Shown here in pieces: positions 35,094 to 44,089 of a stretch of 51,349 nucleotides of DNA. This DNA comes from Nocardiopsis sp. CC223A (GTDB lineage: Bacteria > Actinomycetota > Actinomycetes > Streptosporangiales > Streptosporangiaceae). Under the pieces are notes generated by a model. That model had not been told where the DNA came from, made no database searches, and saw only the letters and a program-made list of their open reading frames with translations. Each line of letters begins with the position of its first letter. The stretch's first letter is position 1. The stretch spans positions 1 to 51,349 of the forward strand of contig NZ_JASFDV010000048.1 of assembly GCF_030766825.1 (NCBI RefSeq), written 5' to 3'. The translations under genes and the position numbers were made by a program.

Positions 35094-35119
35094 CCGCCGC
35101 GGGCACCCGCCCGCGGCGG
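35094..35119. terminator. Terminator hairpin between dehydrogenase and PPTase genes
   Basis: Perfect 11-bp stem CCGCCGCGGGC with its complement and a 4-nt loop (ACCC), directly beyond the PPTase stop codon (35121) on the minus strand. It can also end transcripts arriving from the dehydrogenase. Confidence 0.75.
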
Positions 35120-35120
35120 T

Positions 35121-35891
35121 TCAGCGGCGCAGCAGGTCCCGGACGGCCGACGGGGGGTGTAGCACCGGCTCCACCGGGCGGTCGGTGAGCACCGCCAGCG
35201 CCGCCCGGTACTCCTCGCCCCGGTCCAGGTCGGTCAGCCACGACGCCGCCGGATCGCCGCCCCCGGCCCATTCCAGCAGCCGCGCGCCGGTGTGCGGCGG
35301 ACTCACCGTCACCCGGCGCAGGCCCCCGGCCAGACCCAGCCCGGTGGCCTTGAGCAGCGCCTCCTTGCGCGCCCAGTAGCCGAAGAACGCCCCCGTGCGC
35401 TCGGCCTCCGACAACCCCGCCCACGCCTCACGCTCGGTGTCGGACAGGGTGTAGGCCGCCAGGCCGTCCAGATCGCGCGCGGCCGACACCCGCTCCACGT
35501 CCACACCCACCGGGACGCCCTCGGAGACCACCAGCACCACCCACTCGCCCGAGTGGCTCACCGAGATCTCCCATCCGCCGGCCGGGCCGGTCGGGTGGGG
35601 CTTGCCGTGCGGTTCGGCGTCCCGCTCCGCCCCGGCGCGCTCCTTCTCGTCACAGGAGCGGCAGCGCAGCTCGAAGGCCACCTCCCGGGGATCGCACCCC
35701 GCCCGCTCGGCCAGCACCAGCCGGGACATCGCCCGGGCCAGCAGGTGCCGGTCCCGGTCGGCCCGGTGCAGGAACCGGTCGCCCCGGGCCCGTTCGCGCT
35801 CGTCCAGCAGGTCCGACAACCGGTCCGTGGCCGAAGACGTGTGCGCCCACCAGATCTCGGGCGCCAGGGGAGGGAGGATCATGCCTTCCAT
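35121..35891 (-). CDS. Discrete 4'-phosphopantetheinyl transferase (Sfp type)
   Basis: 256-aa Sfp-type transferase that attaches phosphopantetheine from CoA to carrier proteins. Motifs: ISVSHSGEWVVLVVS (about 110-125), VGVDVERV with the metal-binding Asp and Glu, and FFGYWARKEALLKATG. Two start codons three triplets apart are possible (35891 and 35882). The PKSE already carries its own PPTase domain, so this one probably serves other synthases or acts as a general enzyme. It is isolated, ended by a hairpin, and divergent from a tiny membrane protein gene. Confidence 0.92.
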   Translation of the reverse strand: MEGMILPPLAPEIWWAHTSSATDRLSDLLDERERARGDRFLHRADRDRHLLARAMSRLVLAERAGCDPREVAFELRCRSCDEKERAGAERDAEPHGKPHPTGPAGGWEISVSHSGEWVVLVVSEGVPVGVDVERVSAARDLDGLAAYTLSDTEREAWAGLSEAERTGAFFGYWARKEALLKATGLGLAGGLRRVTVSPPHTGARLLEWAGGGDPAASWLTDLDRGEEYRAALAVLTDRPVEPVLHPPSAVRDLLRR

Positions 35892-35987
35892 TGTGGACCC
35901 GGCCGCACGGTGATCGGTGGTGTGAGGGGGGCCGGAACCGGGAATCGGGTAAAGGACAGGTCAGCCCGTCCCCTGGGGAGGCCGGAG

Positions 35988-36155
35988 ATGTCCGTTGTGA
36001 TGCTGTTCGGAGCCGGAGCGCTCGTCGGGCTGGTGGCCCTCACCGCGGTCATCATCGTGACCCTCCTGACCGAGGACCCCGACCGTATCGACACCCCCCT
36101 CGAAGCAGAGGAACCCGGGGAGGAACGCCCGGCCATCGGTCGGTCCGTACTCTAG
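35988..36155 (+). CDS. Small single-pass membrane protein
   Basis: 55-aa protein with one hydrophobic helix (about 3-27, VVMLFGAGALVGLVALTAVIIV in outline) and an acidic tail (LEAEEPGEERP). ATG 35988 is preceded by GGGGAGG, 9 nt away. No known function; such proteins are often missed. It is 54 bp before the deoR gene and may share its promoter. Confidence 0.55.
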   Translation: MSVVMLFGAGALVGLVALTAVIIVTLLTEDPDRIDTPLEAEEPGEERPAIGRSVL

Positions 36156-36209
36156 ACCGGGCACGGGTGCCACCCGTGCCCCCGCCCCGGAGCACGGAAG
36201 GTCAAGTCC

Positions 36210-37016
36210 ATGGTCGAGGAGAACCGGCCGGCGTTCGCCGCCGAACGCCGGGAGCGCATTCTCGAACTCGTGCGCGCCAACGGCACCATGTCCCTGCGCG
36301 ACATCGCCGTCAAGGTGCACGCCTCCGAGGTCACCGTCCGCCGTGACGTGCGCGCCCTGGAGACCGAGGGCCTGGTCGACCGCCGCCGCGGGGGAGTGGC
36401 CCTGCCCGGGCGCATCGGCCACGAGCAGAGCTACACCGGCCGCAGCGGCCAGGCCGCCGCCGAGAAGGCCGCCATCGCCGTCTCCGCCGCCCGGCTGGTC
36501 CGCCCGGGTGACGCCGTCACCATCGGCCCCGGCACCACCACCGAGGCCCTGGCCCGGGAACTGGCCTCGCGTTCGGACATCACCGTCGTCACCAACTCGT
36601 TGCGGGTCGCCGAGGCCCTGGCCGGTTCGACCGGGGTCGAGGTCGTGGTCACCGGCGGCACCCTGTACGGTCCCGCCCGCGCCCTGGTCGGCGCCGCCGC
36701 CGAGCAGAGCCTCAAGGGGCTGCGCGTCACCCGCGCCTTCCTGTCGGGCAACGGTGTGAGCGCCGAACGCGGGCTGAGCACCCCCAACCCCGCCGTCGCG
36801 GGTGTGGACGCGGCCCTGGCCGACTGCGCCGAGGAGACCGTGGTCCTGGCCGACCACACCAAGATCGGCGCCGACACCATGGTCGCCACCGTCCCGCCCG
36901 AGGAGATCGCCCACCTGGTCACCGACAGCAGCGCGGACCCCGAGGTCCTCATGACCCTGGAGGAGACCGGGGCCCTGGTCCACGTCGCCGTCGTGGCACG
37001 TGAACGGGGGCAATAG
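36210..37016 (+). CDS. DeoR-family transcriptional regulator
   Basis: 268-aa regulator. The DeoR HTH lies at about 12-65 (RRERILELVRANG, DIAVKVHASEVTVRRDVRALE). The sugar-phosphate sensing domain has TIGPGTTTEALARELA, VVTNSLRVAEAL, VTGGTLYG and VVLADHTKIG, which are the standard signatures. It probably represses a carbohydrate gene set not in the window. A phosphosugar ligand is expected from the family. Confidence 0.92.
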   Translation: MVEENRPAFAAERRERILELVRANGTMSLRDIAVKVHASEVTVRRDVRALETEGLVDRRRGGVALPGRIGHEQSYTGRSGQAAAEKAAIAVSAARLVRPGDAVTIGPGTTTEALARELASRSDITVVTNSLRVAEALAGSTGVEVVVTGGTLYGPARALVGAAAEQSLKGLRVTRAFLSGNGVSAERGLSTPNPAVAGVDAALADCAEETVVLADHTKIGADTMVATVPPEEIAHLVTDSSADPEVLMTLEETGALVHVAVVARERGQ

Positions 37017-37134
37017 CCCCCTCTTGCACTGCCGATGGGCGTACCCTACCGATCACGCCCATTGTGCGGTCCGTGTCCGATGGGTGATGCTTGGACGCAC
37101 CCGCCGCCGACCCACCCTCAGGAGCCTTCCGCGC

Positions 37135-37953
37135 ATGCCCTCTTCATCGACGCCCTCGGAGCAGCCCCCGTCCGCGCCGGTGCGCGTCACCCCCGAGCCG
37201 GTCGCCCTGCCCGAGCCCTGGTCCCGGGCCGCGCTGACGGTGGTCGTGCCCACCTACGAGGAGGCGGAGAACCTGCCGGTGCTGGTCCGGCAGCTCATGT
37301 CCCTGGACCTGCCCGGGCTCCGGGTCGTGGTCGTGGACGACAACTCGCCCGACGGAACCGGGGAGATCGCCGACAAGCTCGCCCTGGAGTTCCCCGGCCG
37401 GGTGTCGGTGGTGCACCGCACGGTCAAGGACGGGCTGGGCCGCGCCTACGTGGCCGGGATGACCCGGGCCCTGAAGGACGGTGCCGAGTACGTCGTGCAG
37501 ATGGACGCCGACCTCAGCCATCCCGTCGGCTACGTCCCCCAGCTGCTGGGCACCCTGCTGGCGACCAACGCCGGGGTCGTCATCGGCAGCCGCTACGTGC
37601 CCGGCGGCAGCCTGTCCGAGCAGTGGGGGCTGAGTCGCCGCCTGCTCAGCGGCTGGGCCAACGCCTACGTCAAGACGGTGCTGGCCATCCCGGTCCGCGA
37701 CGTCACCGCGGGCTTCAAGGTGTGGCGGGCCACCGCCCTGGAGGCGCTCGACCTGCCGGGCATCGAGAGCACCGGCTACGCCTTCCAGGTGGAGATGCAC
37801 TACCGGGCCTTCCGCCGCGGGCAGAAGATCGTCGAGATCCCCATCCACTTCGAGGAGCGGGCCGTGGGCGAGAGCAAGCTGGACGGCGCCGTCGCCCTGG
37901 AGGCCGCCCTGCGCCCGCTGCGGCTGCGCCGCGCCGAGAACTCCCGCCGCTGA
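37135..37953 (+). CDS. Polyprenol-phosphate glycosyltransferase (dolichyl-phosphate mannose synthase-like)
   Basis: 272-aa GT2-family transferase with the GT-A fold: VVVPTYEEAENLPVL, VVDDNSPDGTGEIAD, GLGRAYVAGM, and QMDADLSHP containing the metal-binding DAD. VTAGFKVWR and EIPIHFEERAVGESKL are typical of actinobacterial Ppm1 catalytic domains, which transfer mannose from GDP-mannose to polyprenyl phosphate. No C-terminal membrane helices. The start at 37135 (GGAG 10 nt upstream) was preferred over ATG 37087. Confidence 0.9.
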   Translation: MPSSSTPSEQPPSAPVRVTPEPVALPEPWSRAALTVVVPTYEEAENLPVLVRQLMSLDLPGLRVVVVDDNSPDGTGEIADKLALEFPGRVSVVHRTVKDGLGRAYVAGMTRALKDGAEYVVQMDADLSHPVGYVPQLLGTLLATNAGVVIGSRYVPGGSLSEQWGLSRRLLSGWANAYVKTVLAIPVRDVTAGFKVWRATALEALDLPGIESTGYAFQVEMHYRAFRRGQKIVEIPIHFEERAVGESKLDGAVALEAALRPLRLRRAENSRR

Positions 37954-38032
37954 CCGGTGCCGCACGGCCGCCTCCTTCAAAACCCGGGTGCGAACTGCGA
38001 TCATCGAGGGACCACGGGGGAAGGAGGGCGTC

Positions 38033-38299
38033 GTGACCGATCAGCCCTACGACGTCGACGCCGACCTGGGGGACGATCCCCAGGAGAGCGAGATCGCCGA
38101 GACCGAGAGCCGCATGGACGCGGCGGGTTACACGTTCGAGGACGAGGACGCGCAGGACCGGGGCGGGACGGGCATCTCCGAGGAGGTGCGCCGGGAGGAA
38201 CCCCCCGTTCTGGAGCGCGAGGACTGGAGCCCCGACGAGCCGGGCCCCGAGGCCGACGCCCTCCACGAGGAGGACGACGACGGGCGGTGGACGTCGTGA
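38033..38299 (+). CDS. Small acidic protein, first of a tandem pair
   Basis: 88-aa highly acidic protein; GTG at 38033 with GGAGG 6 nt upstream. It begins TDQPYDVDADLGDDPQ and is rich in Asp and Glu with no hydrophobic core or cysteines, so is probably intrinsically disordered. It shares its first 15 or so residues and several later blocks (AETESRMDA, EDW/ENWD) with the next gene, showing tandem duplication. Stop overlaps the second copy as GTGA. Function unknown; the family may be actinobacterial-specific. Confidence 0.75.
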   Translation: MTDQPYDVDADLGDDPQESEIAETESRMDAAGYTFEDEDAQDRGGTGISEEVRREEPPVLEREDWSPDEPGPEADALHEEDDDGRWTS

Positions 38300-38592
38300 C
38301 CGACCAGCCCTACGACGTGAACGCCGACCTGGGGGACGACCTCCAGGTGAGCGACGTCGCCGAGACCGAGAGCCGCATGGATGCCCTGTACGGCTACAAC
38401 TTCACCGAGAACGACGCCGAGGGCGAACTCGGCATCACCGCCGAGGTGCGCTGCGAGCGCAAGCCTGTTCTGCCCCGGGAGAACTGGGACGTCGACGGCC
38501 CGAGCGCGGAGGTCGAGGCGGTGCACGTGATCACCCCGGAGGGGGACACCGACCCCGATCCGGACTCCGCCCCCGAGGAGCGCGACTTCTAG
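38296..38592 (+). CDS. Small acidic protein, second of a tandem pair
   Basis: 98-aa acidic protein, paralogue of the gene just upstream: TDQPYDVNADLGDDLQ at the start and AETESRMDALYG further on, then a diverged acidic C-terminus. GTG start overlaps the upstream stop, implying coupled and stoichiometric translation. Tail overlaps the convergent MFS gene by 4 bp. No function can be assigned. Confidence 0.75.
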   Translation: MTDQPYDVNADLGDDLQVSDVAETESRMDALYGYNFTENDAEGELGITAEVRCERKPVLPRENWDVDGPSAEVEAVHVITPEGDTDPDPDSAPEERDF

Positions 38593-40181
38593 GCTCCGGG
38601 GCCGTCCTGGGACCGGCCGGCGGCGGACCCCGGGCAGGAGCGCATCGGCGGCCCCGACACCCCGCAGAAGCGCAGCGGCCGCTCCTCGGCGTGCGGGGGC
38701 ACCGCGCCGGGTTCCTCGGGCAGTGAGCCGCGCGCGGCCGCCTCGGCGGCCCCGGGCATCCGGCCCCGCGGCAGCAGCAGCGCGCACAGCGCGGCCGCCG
38801 CGCACAGCCCCGCCAGGATGAGCATCGCGGTGCCGAACCCGGTGATCAGGGAACCGGCGTCGGCGGCGCCCCCGGTCTCCCCGCCCCCGGCGATCCCCGC
38901 CAGCGCCGGGACCGCGGCCACACCGATCAGCTGGGCGCCGCGCGCGAACGTGTTGTTCACCCCCGAGGCCAGGCCCGCGTGCCGTTCCGACACCGACGCC
39001 AGCACGGTCGCGGTCAGCGGTGCCACCGTGGTGGACAGCCCCAGCGCCACCAGCAGCACCCCGGGCAGCACGTCGGTGAGGTAGGGCGCGTCGGGGCCGA
39101 TCCGCGACAGCAGCCACAGCCCGGACGCCACCAGCAGCGGCCCGGCGACCAGCTGGGGGCGCGGGCCGATCCGCGCGGCCAGCTTCCCGGACCGGGCCGA
39201 CAGCGCCAGCATCAGCACGGTGATGGGCAGCGAGGCCGCCCCGGCCGCGATCGGCGAGTAGCCGGCGACCTCCTGGAGGTAGATCACCAGCAGGAAGAAC
39301 AGCGGTCCCAGCGAACCGTAGACGAGCACGGTCGCCGCGTTCGTCGCGCTGAACCCCCGGGAGGAGAACATCCCCAGCGGCAGCATCGGGTCGGCGACCC
39401 GCGACTCCACCACCAGGAACAGCACCAGTGCGAGCACGCCGACGACCACGCCCGCCCACACCGCGGGGGTGGCGCCCACCGCGCCCCACTGGATGAGCGC
39501 GTAGGTGATGCCGCCCAGGGCCACCACTCCCAGCAGCGCCCCCGGGTAGTCGAGCCGCCGGGCGGCCCCGGGGTCGCGCGACTCGGGCACCTTGAACCAC
39601 GCGATGGCCAGCACCACCGCCGCCAGCGGCAGGTTGATGAGGAAGATGAGCCGCCAGTCGCCGATCTGTACCAGCCAGCCGCCGACGAACGGGCCGATCG
39701 CGGAGGCCACCCCGGTCAGCCCGGACCAGGCGCCGATCGCCCGGGCCCGGTCCTGCTCCCGGAACCCCGACTGGAGGATGGCCAGGCTGCCCGGGGTCAG
39801 CAGCGCCCCGCCGACCCCCTGCACGATCCGGCCCGCCACCAGCCACTCCAGCGTCGGGGCGAACGTGCACAGGGCGGACGCCAGCGCGAACACCGCCACA
39901 CCCCAGATGAACAGCCGCACCCGGCCGAACCGGTCCGACAGCGACCCGCTGAGCAGGATGAGCGCGGACAGCGTCACCATGTACCCGTTGACGATCCACT
40001 GGAGCCCGGACAGCCCCGTCCGCAGGTCGCCCTCGATGGCGGGCAGCGCCACCGTCACGACCGTCGAGTCCAGGAACGCCATCCCGGAGCCGAGCACCGT
40101 GGCGGTGAGCATCCACCGGGCCGCGGGCGAGCCCCAGGCGACACCCCCCGCCGCGACCGGCCTCGTCGTCGAACCGCTCAT
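38589..40181 (-). CDS. MFS drug exporter, DHA2/EmrB-QacA type
   Basis: 530-aa transporter with about 14 transmembrane helices. Motifs: FLDSTVVTVALPAI in helix 1, LSDRFGRVRLF (motif A, about 84-94), RIVQGVGGALLTPGSLA (motif B) and LTGVASAIGPFVGGWLV (motif C), all of the drug:H+ antiporter-2 family. The C-terminal 50 residues are hydrophilic. Likely exports small hydrophobic compounds. It lies about 6 kb past the enediyne core, so a role in product export is possible but not indicated. Confidence 0.92.
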   Translation of the reverse strand: MSGSTTRPVAAGGVAWGSPAARWMLTATVLGSGMAFLDSTVVTVALPAIEGDLRTGLSGLQWIVNGYMVTLSALILLSGSLSDRFGRVRLFIWGVAVFALASALCTFAPTLEWLVAGRIVQGVGGALLTPGSLAILQSGFREQDRARAIGAWSGLTGVASAIGPFVGGWLVQIGDWRLIFLINLPLAAVVLAIAWFKVPESRDPGAARRLDYPGALLGVVALGGITYALIQWGAVGATPAVWAGVVVGVLALVLFLVVESRVADPMLPLGMFSSRGFSATNAATVLVYGSLGPLFFLLVIYLQEVAGYSPIAAGAASLPITVLMLALSARSGKLAARIGPRPQLVAGPLLVASGLWLLSRIGPDAPYLTDVLPGVLLVALGLSTTVAPLTATVLASVSERHAGLASGVNNTFARGAQLIGVAAVPALAGIAGGGETGGAADAGSLITGFGTAMLILAGLCAAAALCALLLPRGRMPGAAEAAARGSLPEEPGAVPPHAEERPLRFCGVSGPPMRSCPGSAAGRSQDGPGA

Positions 40182-40211
40182 CGGTCCCCACCTCCTCGCC
40201 CCACCGTACGA

Positions 40212-40241
40212 CGGCGGCCCCCGCCGGGGCGGGGGCCGCCG
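40212..40241 (-). terminator. Terminator hairpin after FtsX-type permease
   Basis: Perfect inverted repeat CGGCGGCCCCCGCC with its complement separated by GG, giving at least a 13-bp stem. It lies 43 bp beyond the permease stop on the minus strand and before the MFS start. Confidence 0.75.
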
Positions 40242-40283
40242 CGTTCTCCCTCCGGTGTGTTCACCTCCGGTGGGGGGCGCGGT

Positions 40284-42965
40284 TCACTCGCTGGCGAGCG
40301 CCCCGGTGATCGAGGTGCCCGCGGCCCGGCGGGCGGGCAGCACCGCGGCGACCAGGCCGGCCAGCACCGACACCGCGATGAACACCGCGATCTGGCCGGC
40401 GGGGACGGCGAACACCATGTTCGGCAGCACCGAGTCCGCGGCGGCCCAGCCGAACAGCACACCGAACACGATGCCGATCCCGGCGCCGATGAGGCACAGC
40501 AGCACCGCCTCGACGCTGAGCATCCGCCGCAGCTGGGCCTTGGTCAGCCCCAGCGCCCGCAGCAGTGCCGACTCACGGGTGCGCTCCAGCACCGACAGGG
40601 CCATGGTGTTGGAGATGCCGAACACCGCGATGATGATCGCCAGGCCCAGCATCGCCGCCACCGTGTAGAAGGCGATGTCGAGGACGCCGGTGAACTGCTC
40701 CTTCATCTCGGCGACGGACATGACCTGAAGGGTCGGGTGGTCCGCCACGGAGCTCAGGACGGCGTCCCGTACCCGGTCGGCCTCGGCGCCGGGGTCGGCG
40801 ACCACGTACAGCGTCCGGTCCTCGTGGACCTCGGGGTAGGCGGCGGCGAAGTCCTGCGGGTCGATGGTGGCGCCGTTCAGGCCGCCGCCGTCCTCGGTGA
40901 TCGCGACGACGTCGAGTTCCAGGTCGTCGGTGCCCCACAGGCCCGGGACGGTGAAGGTGTCGCCCACTCGGGCCCCGTCGGCGTGGCCCTCGGACAGCAC
41001 GACCCTGCCGGGGCCGAGGTCGGTGAGGTCGCCCTCGACGGTGTCGGCGGTCAGGTCGACGCCGATCCGGCCGTTGATGTACGTGGTGACCGGCAGGCTG
41101 TCGTCTCCGCCCAGTTCCACGTACACGTTGCGGTCGGCGATGATCCGCTCCAGCTCGCCCTGCTCCCCGAGTGCGTCCCGCACCTCGGCCGGGATGCCCG
41201 GGTCCAGGGGGAAGGACAGGCCCTCGACCTCGGGGTCCGCCGCCGGGGCGGCCGGGTCCGTTCCCGGACCCTCCGCCGCGGTCCCCTCCGCCGGCGCTTC
41301 CTCCGCGCCGGCCCCCTCCGCGGGGGCGTCCTCGGCAGGAGCGTCCTCGGCGGCCGGGGCCGCCTCGGTGCCCAGCTGGGCCATGATCTGGTAGTCCACC
41401 GGGAACTGCTCGTCCAGCATCCTGGTCAGGGTCGTCTCCGTGGAGGCGCTCACCACCGAGTAACCGGTGATGAGGGTGGCGCCCACGGTCAGCGCGATCA
41501 TCGCGGTGGCGGCCCGGCGCGGGCTGCGCACGGAGTTGTCCACCGCCAGCATGCTCGGCACGCCCACCTTGCGCAGCGGCAGCCCCACCGTGTTCACGAT
41601 CCCGCGCACCAGCAGCGGGCCCAGGACCACCACGCCCAGGAAGGCGATGAGCGCGGCGCCGGTGACGATGACCGGGCCCGTCTGGGTCGGGCCGGAGAGC
41701 TGGCTGACCGTGACCAGGGCCGCCGACGCGGCGAAGGCGAGCAGACCCAGGACCACGCGCACCCAGCCGGTGCCCTTCTCCAGGCCGGCGGCGGTGGCAC
41801 TGGTGCGCAGTGCCGCCAGCGGGGCCACCCGGGTCGCCCGGGTGGCGGGGACCAGGGCGGAGAACACGGTCACCACGGTGCCAAGGACCATACCGGTGGC
41901 CACGGCCAGGGGGGTGACGGTGAGCGCGGCCCCGTCCATGCCCAGCAGCGGGCCCCCGAAGGCGGCCCCGGCCATCCCGATGCCGATGCCCGCCAGGACG
42001 CCCAGGGCGGACGCGACCAGGCCCACGACCAGGGATTCGGCCAGCATCGACCGGAACACCTGGGAGCGCTTGGCGCCCACGCACCGCAGCAGGGCCAGCT
42101 CGCGCTGGCGCTGGGCGATGAGGATGGCGAAGGTGTTGTAGATGACGATCCCGGCCACGAACATGGCGATGAAGGAGAACAGCAGCAGCACGACGCGCAG
42201 CATCGCGGTGTCGGCGCCGGAGCCCTCGGCCAGGTCCACCCCGAACTCCTCGCCGGTCCGCACCTCGGCGTCGGCCCCCAGCGCCCCGGCCACCGCGTCG
42301 GCGACCTGCTCGTCGGTGTGGCCCTCGGCGGCGACGGCGTCGATCTCGACGTAACCCTCGGCCCCGGTCATCCCGCCCAGGGTCGCGTGGTCGAAGACCA
42401 CCACACCGCTGTAGCTGTACCGGGGGTCGGCGCCGAACTCGACCAGGCCGGTGAGGGTGAACTCCCGCTTCTCCTGGCCCGGGTCGAGCGCTGTCACGGT
42501 GTCGCCGACCTCGAAGCCGAGCTGTTCGGCGGTGGAGACGGCCAGGGCGATCTCGTCGCCGCCGGTCGGCAGGGCGCCCTCCTCGGCGGAGAAACGGGTG
42601 TGCTCGCCGAAGGACACCGCCGCGGGCGGCACGAAGCCGGACGCACGGCCCTCGGCGTCCAGCAGCACGACCTGCCCCTCTGCCAGGCCGTCGGCGCCCG
42701 CGACCTGCGGGAGCGCGCGGACCTCGGCCAGATCGTCCTCGGTCAGCGGGGCGGGCTCCTCTTGGGCCTCCTCGTCCGCGGCCGGGACGGCGATGGCGTC
42801 GACCGAGGTGGCCGAGCCCATGACGGTCTTCTCGTACCCGGCTTCGAGGGTGTCGGCGAAGACCATGGTGCCGGTGGTGAACATGACGCCGAGCATGATC
42901 GCCAGCACGGTCGTGACGTACCGGGACTTGTGCAGGCGCAGCCCGGCCAGTGTGGTGCGCAGCAT
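40284..42965 (-). CDS. FtsX/MacB-type ABC transporter permease
   Basis: 893-aa permease with duplicated FtsX architecture. An N-terminal helix (about 15-37) precedes an extracytoplasmic region (40-250) and three helices near 260-390. After a further helix around 500 there is a second large outer region, then three C-terminal helices near 765-885 (MLGLAIIIAVFGISNTMALSVLERTRESALLRALG in outline). Residues about 530-575 are an Ala/Glu/Pro-rich low-complexity linker. Such permeases pair with LolD-like ATPases to export lipids or peptides or to signal across the membrane. It starts 4 bp after the ATPase stop. Confidence 0.92.
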   Translation of the reverse strand: MLRTTLAGLRLHKSRYVTTVLAIMLGVMFTTGTMVFADTLEAGYEKTVMGSATSVDAIAVPAADEEAQEEPAPLTEDDLAEVRALPQVAGADGLAEGQVVLLDAEGRASGFVPPAAVSFGEHTRFSAEEGALPTGGDEIALAVSTAEQLGFEVGDTVTALDPGQEKREFTLTGLVEFGADPRYSYSGVVVFDHATLGGMTGAEGYVEIDAVAAEGHTDEQVADAVAGALGADAEVRTGEEFGVDLAEGSGADTAMLRVVLLLFSFIAMFVAGIVIYNTFAILIAQRQRELALLRCVGAKRSQVFRSMLAESLVVGLVASALGVLAGIGIGMAGAAFGGPLLGMDGAALTVTPLAVATGMVLGTVVTVFSALVPATRATRVAPLAALRTSATAAGLEKGTGWVRVVLGLLAFAASAALVTVSQLSGPTQTGPVIVTGAALIAFLGVVVLGPLLVRGIVNTVGLPLRKVGVPSMLAVDNSVRSPRRAATAMIALTVGATLITGYSVVSASTETTLTRMLDEQFPVDYQIMAQLGTEAAPAAEDAPAEDAPAEGAGAEEAPAEGTAAEGPGTDPAAPAADPEVEGLSFPLDPGIPAEVRDALGEQGELERIIADRNVYVELGGDDSLPVTTYINGRIGVDLTADTVEGDLTDLGPGRVVLSEGHADGARVGDTFTVPGLWGTDDLELDVVAITEDGGGLNGATIDPQDFAAAYPEVHEDRTLYVVADPGAEADRVRDAVLSSVADHPTLQVMSVAEMKEQFTGVLDIAFYTVAAMLGLAIIIAVFGISNTMALSVLERTRESALLRALGLTKAQLRRMLSVEAVLLCLIGAGIGIVFGVLFGWAAADSVLPNMVFAVPAGQIAVFIAVSVLAGLVAAVLPARRAAGTSITGALASE

Positions 42966-42969
42966 CGGA

Positions 42970-43740
42970 TCAGGCCTCTTCCAGCTTGAGCAGCCGCTGG
43001 GAGACCAGCTCGGCGGTGGGCTCGGCCACCTCGTCCACCAGGCGGCCGTCGCGCAGGAACACCACGCGGTCGGCGTAGGAGGCGGCGACCGGGTCGTGGG
43101 TGACCATGACGATGGTCTGGTGCAGCTCCTTGGCGGAGGTGCGCAGGAACTCCAGCACCTCGGCGCCCGAGCGCGAGTCCAGGTTGCCCGTGGGCTCGTC
43201 GGCGTAGACCACCTCGGGGGCGTTGAGCAGGGCGCGGGCCACGGCCACCCGCTGCTGCTGCCCGCCGGAGAGCTTGGTCGGCAGGTGGTGCAGCCGCTCG
43301 CGGAGCCCGACCACGTCGATGATGCGGTCGAACCGCGCCTTGTCCACCTTGCGCTTGGCGATCTGCGAGGGCAGCAGGATGTTCTGCTCGGCGGTGAGCA
43401 TCGGCAGCAGGTTGAACGACTGGAAGATGAACCCGATGCGGTCGCGGCGCAGCAGGGTCAGCTCGGCGTCGCGCAGGCCGGTGATCTGCGTCCGGCCCAG
43501 GTGCACGGTCCCGGAGGTGGCCGTGTCCAGCCCGGCCATGCAGTGCATGAGGGTCGACTTGCCCGAACCCGAGGGGCCCATGATCGCGGTGAAGGCACCG
43601 CGGTGGAACTCCACGTCCACCCCGTCCAGGGCGTGGACCCGGGTGTCCCCGGTGTCGTAGACCTTGGTCAGGCCCCGGGCCACCACCACCGGGGGCGGGG
43701 CCACGGGGGAGGAGAGGTGGTCCACTGAGGGTGAGTTCAC
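42970..43740 (-). CDS. ABC transporter ATP-binding protein (LolD/MacB type)
   Basis: 256-aa ATPase: Walker A GPSGSGKST, signature LSGGQQQRV, Walker B VVYADEPTGNLD and switch His in VTHDPVAA. GTG start with GGAG 8 nt upstream. Partner of the adjacent FtsX-type permease. The operon is divergent from a histidine kinase/response regulator pair, a layout often seen for cell-envelope or peptide stress detoxification modules. Confidence 0.94.
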   Translation of the reverse strand: MNSPSVDHLSSPVAPPPVVVARGLTKVYDTGDTRVHALDGVDVEFHRGAFTAIMGPSGSGKSTLMHCMAGLDTATSGTVHLGRTQITGLRDAELTLLRRDRIGFIFQSFNLLPMLTAEQNILLPSQIAKRKVDKARFDRIIDVVGLRERLHHLPTKLSGGQQQRVAVARALLNAPEVVYADEPTGNLDSRSGAEVLEFLRTSAKELHQTIVMVTHDPVAASYADRVVFLRDGRLVDEVAEPTAELVSQRLLKLEEA

Positions 43741-44089
43741 GGCGACTGCTCCAGACGGTGTGCGGTGACGATGGGGCCGGGGCGGACCGGCCGGGACGGG
43801 GTCCCGCCCGGTGGCGCCGCCGGTGACCTCAACGCTAGGTCCGGGAAAAGCCCGGAACCTCGGCCCCCAGGACGGTCTTCCCCCTCGTCCAAAGGAAGGA
43901 GGCGCGGGGGCGGTCCGACTCCTTCGTCATACCGGCCCCCCGACTTTCGTCGGTGGTCGCCGGGGCGCCGAAGGTGATGGAAGGTCCCGTTCGTGTGCTT
44001 TGAGCTGCGAAGACATCGAAAGGTGGCGGATCGGTGCCGCGCCCGCGCGTCCACCGGACCGCCGGGCGCCCCGCCGTAGACTCCGCAGC
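43741..44089. other. Divergent intergenic region, ABC operon / histidine kinase
   Basis: 349 bp with no supported gene. Moderately G/C-rich; I see no convincing long palindrome. It should hold both promoters and probably the response-regulator site for the ABC operon. Confidence 0.5.
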
